Shown: piece by piece, positions 59,401 to 64,000 of the stretch | Position numbering within the stretch: the stretch's first letter is position 1 | How the letters are laid out: the number at the start of each line of letters is the position of its first letter | NCBI GenBank assembly: GCA_934271265.1 | Contig: CAKQRE010000019.1 | Location: 1 to 64,000, forward strand | DNA length: 64,000 nucleotides | From: an uncultured Clostridia bacterium | GTDB lineage: Bacteria; Bacillota; Clostridia; Christensenellales; Borkfalkiaceae | Direction: 5' to 3' | Notes under the pieces: model-generated | What the model was told of the DNA's origin: nothing | What the model saw: the letters and a program-made list of their open reading frames with translations, nothing else | The model's database searches: none | Program-made: the position numbers and the translations under genes

Positions 59401-60855
59401 GAAGATGACCTCTGAGCCTTTTCCGAGTTTGATATTTGATGTTGCGACCACATCGGTTGTACCCAAAAACGTTGCAGTAATCGAACTTGCGGTAACGCTG
59501 CCGTTTCCGGCGGTGAATTCAAAACCGTCGATTGTACCGATACCATTGTTATCAAGGGTGAACTGAATATCATTTGCCTTGATTTTGACTTCGTTGAGTC
59601 CGTATGTGGCTGTCAGTGCCAGAGTAACGGTTTTACCGAAAGGAACTGTCATAACATTACTGTTAAACTCCAGTTTTTCGGGAACAACGGCATGAATCGT
59701 AACAGAGCCGACCTCTTTGCCGTTATACGTAGCTGTCAGAACAACGTCGCCGACAGCTGTAGCTGTCAAAACACCGTTTTCATATGTACCGTTTACGACA
59801 TTGTAAGTAATATCCGCGGGAATTTCCGCAGCATGACCTGTGGAACTAACGCCCGAAACACTTACTTCAACGGGAGTTCCCGGAGTTGCATACTCGGTTT
59901 CGACGTCATAGGAAACATGGTCAAAGGTCTTGGAAGCTACTGCCGTGGAAACAACGATAAGACCGTTAGATATACTGCGTTCCGAACCGTCGGAGGGTTT
60001 GTTTACAATCTTAAATGAATCTTCGCCCTCGGGCTTGCTACCGTATGTCATGGAGCCGCCGCCGTCAAGGTGACCTGCCCATTTGCAGCCGAGGTCGAGC
60101 ATGACTTGAGCCTGCTCCATAAGTGTCAGACCTGCGGATTCGGGCTCCTGGTTTCCGTCTGCGGAGAGAAGAATAACCTTATTATCCTCGGTGATACCGA
60201 TTGTCTGACGGGGATATTTCTGTGTGTTGGTTTTATCTGCATCGGAAAGCACAATCTCGTTGTTATATACAAGCATTTTGTAGATTCCGAGTGCTTCCTG
60301 AATATTGCCCTTATCGGATTCATATTCACCGGCATTGCCTATCTTAACGGTGCCGTCTTTAAGCACCGCAAAATATGCGGATTTCTCACCACCTGTAACG
60401 TCGTTACCGTTCATGACAAATACACCGGATGGCTTACCTGTCGTCATGTTGTAGTAGGATGCATTGATACCTGCCACTACGGTGCCGTGGTAATACGGGT
60501 CACCCGCCGTTGCTTTCTTATCAAAAGCCGCTACCTGTTCGGTAAGCTTGGACATGCCGTATGCGGTATTGTCCATATTCTGATAAGAGGTGAAAAGTTT
60601 GACCGTATCGACCGACATATCAATCGTCGCGGCGAACATCTTTACCTGCTTGCCGTTTTTATCGTAAACAGTATAGATGTTCTGCGTAACTCCGCTTGCG
60701 AGTGTGGACTGTTTGTCCTGCACAAGCGAGAGCTGTGAGTTGGAAAATTTACCCTTTTCGGATTTTGCAAACGTTGCCATAGGCACAATACCCACAAACA
60801 TCATTACGCAAATCACGAACACCAAAACCAGGGTTGAAATTTTGCCTTTTTTCAT
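56422..60855 (-). CDS. Giant secreted phosphodiester glycosidase (NAGPA) with Ig-like and cell-wall repeat modules
   Basis: A 1477-residue secreted protein. Signal peptide (LVLVFVICVMMFVGIVPMAT, about 7-30). A NAGPA-type phosphodiester glycosidase domain at about 60-310 has the hallmark HLDGGGSMTYG and GINASYYN. Big_2-like Ig modules follow (about 315-480), then a carbohydrate-binding jelly-roll region (about 490-710) and another Ig-like part (about 715-900). A GHxY-cysteine segment (CKVCNSVVDWG, CTGCDALF) precedes choline-binding-like repeats (YYYVDGKKVTGIY, GWVQIEEQWHYFKG) to the end. The last units are 81-residue near-identical tandem repeats. Likely anchored in the wall; probably cleaves or remodels phosphodiester-linked glycans. 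Confidence 0.82.
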   Translation of the reverse strand: MKKGKISTLVLVFVICVMMFVGIVPMATFAKSEKGKFSNSQLSLVQDKQSTLASGVTQNIYTVYDKNGKQVKMFAATIDMSVDTVKLFTSYQNMDNTAYGMSKLTEQVAAFDKKATAGDPYYHGTVVAGINASYYNMTTGKPSGVFVMNGNDVTGGEKSAYFAVLKDGTVKIGNAGEYESDKGNIQEALGIYKMLVYNNEIVLSDADKTNTQKYPRQTIGITEDNKVILLSADGNQEPESAGLTLMEQAQVMLDLGCKWAGHLDGGGSMTYGSKPEGEDSFKIVNKPSDGSERSISNGLIVVSTAVASKTFDHVSYDVETEYATPGTPVEVSVSGVSSTGHAAEIPADITYNVVNGTYENGVLTATAVGDVVLTATYNGKEVGSVTIHAVVPEKLEFNSNVMTVPFGKTVTLALTATYGLNEVKIKANDIQFTLDNNGIGTIDGFEFTAGNGSVTASSITATFLGTTDVVATSNIKLGKGSEVIFDFEDGNTSDFTLEYANFNYVYPEGKVYPVTAETGKVHSGNGAMALDINYGNSLESGYMMTAIRYWGDEMEFRDATRLGMWIYISDEDVSTWIRYTVFPLTSINADGTYSKGTSLITNTLMDDKNSGTGVVSTFEEPGWHYLSIDLSEYKGLYLHQGYIVQFYISDRDGAEFNYYYNEHKSYNGRYVMYVDDITVDYSDAVDDREAPVFGDVTYATGSMSDATVLNGQTVSKNVLSFGVKVADNTKKNNFTGLNIATAKAYIDGVETACTYKDGVMSLSDVTLADGMHHVKFSICDNQGNYASVIRTINVQAKSGKSTVKVVAHDPTLDKILLGSVWYADIVATDIEKVQSVTVDIDLNNMSKWELDHMEVAAGFTAEYSIQDDENIATITITRTGENTQTGEAVLASLPIRTWELKMGYTYTNGKKKGQSAYTYAQFKSMKEFWPIDISMEIDRGIVSFIDGTTDTFSGEGPQVDTEMYKMAKDMISTDEGKAYYNSWNGGHIHTAEALADKAATCTEAGYTGRTFCKVCNSVVDWGTTVPATGHSYEVVDGVLKCTGCDALFNGIWTDGKTYVDGVVIADGWNGDYYYVDGKKVTGIYAVDGVYYNFGDDGKNQGKYTGLVQIEGKWCYSKLGSLTGGWVQIEEQWHYFKGYTKVAATGEYVVGGVTFEFDETGMTNGAWHTTSNGKRYYYGPSYYAATNPGYIKLVEINGITYNFAADGYVTTGIHVLQDAASYNKYAFKFGSDGSLIEKLTQEGLVTDCNEDTYYINSDGVIIKDKGLIKFNDGYYYAVFSGKLLKNITYTISTNKTNGLLPAGTYYFGEDCKMVISEKDHTTGIVWDEANNRFVYKVDGKIQQDVGLIKIDDAYYYVCYSGKLKQSGYQTITEEYANGLNFVGIYYFDENCKMVVPAEKDHTTGIVWDEANNRYVYKVDGKIQQDVGLIKIDDAYYYVCYSGKLKQSGYQTITEEYANGLLPAGTYYFGEDGKMVTNN
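56484..56969. repeat. Near-identical tandem repeat of about 243 bp in the giant gene
   Basis: Two consecutive copies offset by 243 bp (81 codons) encode KIDDAYYYVCYSGKLKQSGY and KVDGKIQQDVGLI units with only scattered differences; a third, more diverged unit follows toward 57050. Confidence 0.8.
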
Positions 60856-60907
60856 GTTTTTTCTCCTTATTTAATATTTATATATCGCCTGTCGGCGAGT
60901 ATATGCT

Positions 60908-61822
60908 TTATTTGCTCGCCGGAAAAGGCGGAAGCTCGAGCCATGAGCCGAGGATATCATCCCACTCATCGGGAACAAATCTTTCAAAGCCCGATGCAGG
61001 GAAGAATGTCAGCTCACCAATATAAATTTGATTATCAGCTATAAAGAAATCCACCCTCAGGAATGGAATTCCTGATGATATTTTCCTAGCTAATTCTATC
61101 ATTTCATTTAATTTTGGCGGCTTGCCGTGAAAAAACAGCGCATTCGGGACGCCGGGTCTCATTATATTAAGATGATTCCAGTCAATATCATAAAAATCTT
61201 CTGTTAATCCATGTGATGTGTATCTATCGCTACATACCAAAATCAATTTTGGTATGCCGTTAAAGCAATGAATTTTAATATCATCTACCGGTTTCCCGTT
61301 ATTAATCAGCAAAGGCTCTGCAATTATGCGCGGCTTGACATTCTTATACGGCCACTCTCGTCTATAATAATAATAATTTCTACGCAAGGACTTTTGCAAT
61401 TTGTGTCTTGACAATTTATAGTCGAAGTCATCTTTACTATTACAAATAATGACACTGCCGCTATCATGTGTTGTCTTGAGCACAAATTGATTTGGCATAT
61501 TGTCAAAATCAATTGAACTGAAATCATCCCACAAACCAATGCAAGGTACCGAATACTGAGAGCCAAGTCGACTTGATATTATAGATTTCACTTCATATTT
61601 ATCAACAAGATATGTATACTCTGGATTTCTGTCATACAATTTCAGCCATTGCAATTTTTCGTTAAAAGTTTTAGGATGCTTTAAATTAAAATCTTTGCCG
61701 AAACAACAATAGAACATTTTGCGCAAATACGTATCATCCGACATATGTCGGTATAGTCCTGCCCAATCGCATATTTTGATGAATAATTGCCGAAAGTTAT
61801 GGCGTTTACACGTTAACTTCAT
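60908..61822 (-). CDS. TupA-like ATP-grasp protein
   Basis: A 304-residue protein of the TupA-like ATP-grasp family (teichuronopeptide biosynthesis). Markers: FNEKLQWLKLYDRNPEYTYLVDKY, FVLKTTHDSGSVIICNSK, and the closing FLRVDFFIADNQIYIGELTFFPASGFERF with the Glu of the ATP-grasp (each of these read as shorter pieces: FNEKLQWLKLYDRNP, VLKTTHDSGSVI, LRVDFFIADNQIYIGELTFF). Probably ligates an amino acid or amino group onto the polysaccharide or its uronic acid. It overlaps wzy by 17 bp. Confidence 0.88.
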   Translation of the reverse strand: MKLTCKRHNFRQLFIKICDWAGLYRHMSDDTYLRKMFYCCFGKDFNLKHPKTFNEKLQWLKLYDRNPEYTYLVDKYEVKSIISSRLGSQYSVPCIGLWDDFSSIDFDNMPNQFVLKTTHDSGSVIICNSKDDFDYKLSRHKLQKSLRRNYYYYRREWPYKNVKPRIIAEPLLINNGKPVDDIKIHCFNGIPKLILVCSDRYTSHGLTEDFYDIDWNHLNIMRPGVPNALFFHGKPPKLNEMIELARKISSGIPFLRVDFFIADNQIYIGELTFFPASGFERFVPDEWDDILGSWLELPPFPASK

Positions 61823-63029
61823 ATGTCGACCTTTTTGATTCCAATTGTTTTATTTCTAAAATGAAAATAAAAAAGTAAAAGAATGTTTCTTTGGAATAGC
61901 AACTTACTTTTCCCCAATCCAGAATTAAGAATAAAATCAGCAATATAATGCAAATATCTTTTCCATAATGTGAAGATTCTTTATTGATAATAAGATGCTT
62001 GAAAAAGAACACATATATAGAGTAATATAAGATAAAAGCCAAAATTCCGCCGCCGCAAAGCAGTTCTATATAATTATTATGCAAATATGCATCTTCACCA
62101 ATAAAATTTCTGGAAATAATATGCGGTGACCCAAAGCCGATGCCGAAAATAGGACTGCTCAAAAATGTCCGCCAACCTATTAAAAGCATATTTTTTCTGA
62201 TGCTTGTCGAACGGCCGCTTTCTTCTCCGGATAATGAATCAAAAAGATCTTTCATTCGAACATTTATTCCATCGAATATTGGTAGCTTCGCCAAAAAATA
62301 AAATGCAACTACTATGAACAATGGAAAAAGTATAATTCTCAACGTTTTTTCAATTGCAATCTTATTCTTTAGAATGGTCAGCCAATATACCATGATGAGA
62401 CCGAGTATAAGCGCAACGAATGCTTTGCGACTCTGAGTGGCTAATATTAAAAACAATGATGGAGCAACAAAAAGAAATTCAAGAGAAAGTCTCTTTTTGT
62501 TAAGAATTTCATATATTTGAATAATTATCGCGATAGCGGCTATTTGCCCTATTGAGTTTACATTACTATACCCATTTTCAAGTCTGGTAGAAGAGAGCAA
62601 TGACTGCCTTATGAAGTCGACACCGTAAAATAAAAAAGAATAAATAGAAACCAAATAGCCTGCCCATTTTATGGTTGCTAATGCTTCCGAAATTTTATCG
62701 CCATTTGAATAGTATATAATGAATGGTGTGAAGCAAATGCTGACCTCTATGTAAAATATTGCTTTATTTACGGCATCTTGATAATTTATAGACCATATTG
62801 CGGAAACTAAACTATATAGACATAACGCTAAAAGATACATGTGCCATTTTCCGATTGGTATAAAAATTTTGCCTTTATTTTCAATAATGAGCAGTAAAAA
62901 GACGACGGCTGATATGGTCACTAGCACATACCTTCCCCAAGAATACGATTCAAACAGGTAAAATGAAGAAAACAGAAATACCGTGCATAGATTTATAATC
63001 CATTTATTCAATTTTGATATACTTACCAT
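61806..63029 (-). CDS. O-antigen/capsule polymerase (Wzy-like)
   Basis: A 407-residue membrane protein with about ten hydrophobic spans and a large central loop, the O-antigen ligase/polymerase family. The motif FGIGFGSPHII and the polar stretch SSTRLENGYSNVNSIGQ are typical of Wzy_C-like proteins. It would join repeat units outside the membrane. Composition is clearly AT-rich. It follows the glycosyltransferase gene after 4 bp and overlaps tupA-like by 17 bp. Confidence 0.85.
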   Translation of the reverse strand: MVSISKLNKWIINLCTVFLFSSFYLFESYSWGRYVLVTISAVVFLLLIIENKGKIFIPIGKWHMYLLALCLYSLVSAIWSINYQDAVNKAIFYIEVSICFTPFIIYYSNGDKISEALATIKWAGYLVSIYSFLFYGVDFIRQSLLSSTRLENGYSNVNSIGQIAAIAIIIQIYEILNKKRLSLEFLFVAPSLFLILATQSRKAFVALILGLIMVYWLTILKNKIAIEKTLRIILFPLFIVVAFYFLAKLPIFDGINVRMKDLFDSLSGEESGRSTSIRKNMLLIGWRTFLSSPIFGIGFGSPHIISRNFIGEDAYLHNNYIELLCGGGILAFILYYSIYVFFFKHLIINKESSHYGKDICIILLILFLILDWGKVSCYSKETFFYFFIFILEIKQLESKRSTYEVNV

Positions 63030-63033
63030 AATA

Positions 63034-64000
63034 TCAGCCTCTAAAAACTAATGAAACAAATGATTTTGCAATATCTTTTATATCATAGCCAGCTTCAGCG
63101 AATCGTACTTTAGAGTCATAATGCTCTTTATCGCATATAATGCATTCTTTTGCCCAGCTATCTGCACCGTAAGACAGGGGTAAATAAATTAAACGGTTAG
63201 TAATATTTGCTTGCCGTGTTATAGTGTCTGAAATAATACAGGCTAAGCCTGCAGCCTGGGCTTCAATGATGGTATTTGGCATTCCTTCATACAAAGATGG
63301 AAATATAAATAAATCAGCTCCGGATAAAATCTGTTGGATATCATCTCTGACACCTAAAAACAAAATCTTTGATTGTAGGTTAAGTTCAATCGCTTTCTTC
63401 CTAATTGCGTTTTCTAATTCTCCTGTGCCTATTAAAACAAGAATCGAATTGGCATCAAATTCATATATGTGTTTAAATATTTCAAGCAAAAACAAATGAT
63501 TTTTCTGCTTTGAGAATCTACCGATGTGGCAATATACGGTATTGCTTTGAATTTCGAAATTTTCTCTAAATCTGTCTCTTTTTTCTTGATTGAATCTGTA
63601 TTTTTCAAAATCAATCGCATTGTGCAGAATATATACTTCACCTTTCTGAACAGCTTTTTTTCCGAAAGTAAATTCTGCTGCCAAATCTGATGGAGCAATT
63701 TTCAAATTTACAATTAAATTGAAAATGGGGCGGCATAGGAAATTTGCGAATTTGTAAATAAGACTTTCATCGGCATATGAATTGCATGATCGAACCCCTA
63801 AAATTTTTGCACCACCTAATTTTGCTGCCAAAAGATCTATTGCCGAAATTGGAGTAGATCCAAGCTTGAGTACCGATGTATATTGCTCTTCTTTGACTAC
63901 CTTTTTGATTTTGAGGAACGATGCAATAGGGTGCTTGGTTCGAAGAGGAACATAATATATTTTTCCGCCTGAACTGAGTATTTCTTTATCATAATAGCCT
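63034..64000 (-). CDS. Glycosyltransferase family 4, truncated by the window edge
   Basis: A GT-B fold retaining glycosyltransferase. C-terminal Rossmann markers are CHIGRFSKQKNHLFLLEIFK, LVLIGTGELENAIRK and the donor-binding FPSLYEGMPNTIIEAQAAGL. The frame stays open beyond the ATG/TTG-like start used for the shorter reading: it continues through RTKHPIASFLKIKKVVKEEQ and VLKLGSTPISAIDLLAAK to position 64000 with no stop, so the 5' end lies outside the window. Donor sugar unknown. It is part of the AT-rich capsule segment. Confidence 0.9.
   Translation of the reverse strand, partial: GYYDKEILSSGGKIYYVPLRTKHPIASFLKIKKVVKEEQYTSVLKLGSTPISAIDLLAAKLGGAKILGVRSCNSYADESLIYKFANFLCRPIFNLIVNLKIAPSDLAAEFTFGKKAVQKGEVYILHNAIDFEKYRFNQEKRDRFRENFEIQSNTVYCHIGRFSKQKNHLFLLEIFKHIYEFDANSILVLIGTGELENAIRKKAIELNLQSKILFLGVRDDIQQILSGADLFIFPSLYEGMPNTIIEAQAAGLACIISDTITRQANITNRLIYLPLSYGADSWAKECIICDKEHYDSKVRFAEAGYDIKDIAKSFVSLVFRG

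Noticed and set aside
1..64000. CRISPR arrays, rRNA, tRNA, prophage and insertion sequences
   Set aside because: No regularly spaced repeat-spacer unit, no rRNA or tRNA signature, and no transposase or phage gene was recognised in the window.

Overview
The window looks like chromosome from a Gram-positive anaerobe of the Bacillota, most likely class Clostridia and possibly an uncultured Christensenellales-like lineage. This is inference from gene content: rubrerythrin, a 2[4Fe-4S] ferredoxin, an NfnAB transhydrogenase, GpmI, a DarA-type c-di-AMP receptor and ylxY/mlpA and yabB/rsmI gene pairs as in Bacillus, with GGAGG-type ribosome binding sites and no outer-membrane genes. I see no rRNA, tRNA, CRISPR array, prophage or insertion sequence.

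Layout. 0.3-2.8 kb: fur-like regulator behind an NAD synthetase with a fused N-terminal HTH. 3-5 kb: M42 peptidase and a zinc-ribbon membrane protein. 5.4-11.5 kb (minus): guaB, then ylxY-mlpA-nfnA-nfnB. 11.9 kb: degV. 13-19.9 kb (minus): F-type ATP synthase operon headed by a YoaK/DUF1275 membrane protein, with no separate atpH; an AtpH C-terminal-like domain is fused to the front of AtpA. 20-25.6 kb: LysR regulator, rubrerythrin, an InlB/Flg_new-repeat surface protein, and darA with two half-size chromate transporters. 25.6-31.7 kb (minus): guanine riboswitch, xpt and a nucleoside ABC importer (nupNOPQ-like). 31.8-39.2 kb: topB, then a minus-strand cassette of HprK-related kinase (frameshifted), ABC exporter, PqqD-like protein and S26 peptidase, then VanZ, YfbR and an LRR lipoprotein. 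39.5-44.3 kb (minus): polar amino acid ABC importer with a repeat array at its promoter, rsmI, yabB, ferredoxin. 44.6-48.5 kb (minus): pgk-tpiA-gpmI. 49-64 kb: capsule/exopolysaccharide locus (CapD-like dehydratase, nucleotidyltransferase, Ugd, UDP-glucuronate epimerase, Wzx, a giant phosphodiester glycosidase surface protein, TupA-like ATP-grasp, Wzy, and a glycosyltransferase running off the right edge). Base composition turns visibly AT-richer after about 51 kb and strongly so after about 61 kb, which suggests acquired or exchanged DNA.

How the parts work together. The guanine riboswitch, xpt, nup importer and guaB form a purine salvage and GMP supply set. NfnAB and the ATP synthase handle redox and ion-gradient energy. 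The 49-64 kb genes make, flip, polymerise and possibly modify an acidic polysaccharide.

Most notable: the delta-like/alpha ATP synthase fusion, the HTH-NAD synthetase fusion, the PqqD/HprK-like/ABC/S26 cassette with no visible precursor peptide, and a small hairpin element with a conserved loop found just downstream of four separate minus-strand genes. All calls come from reading the sequence; no database search was run.
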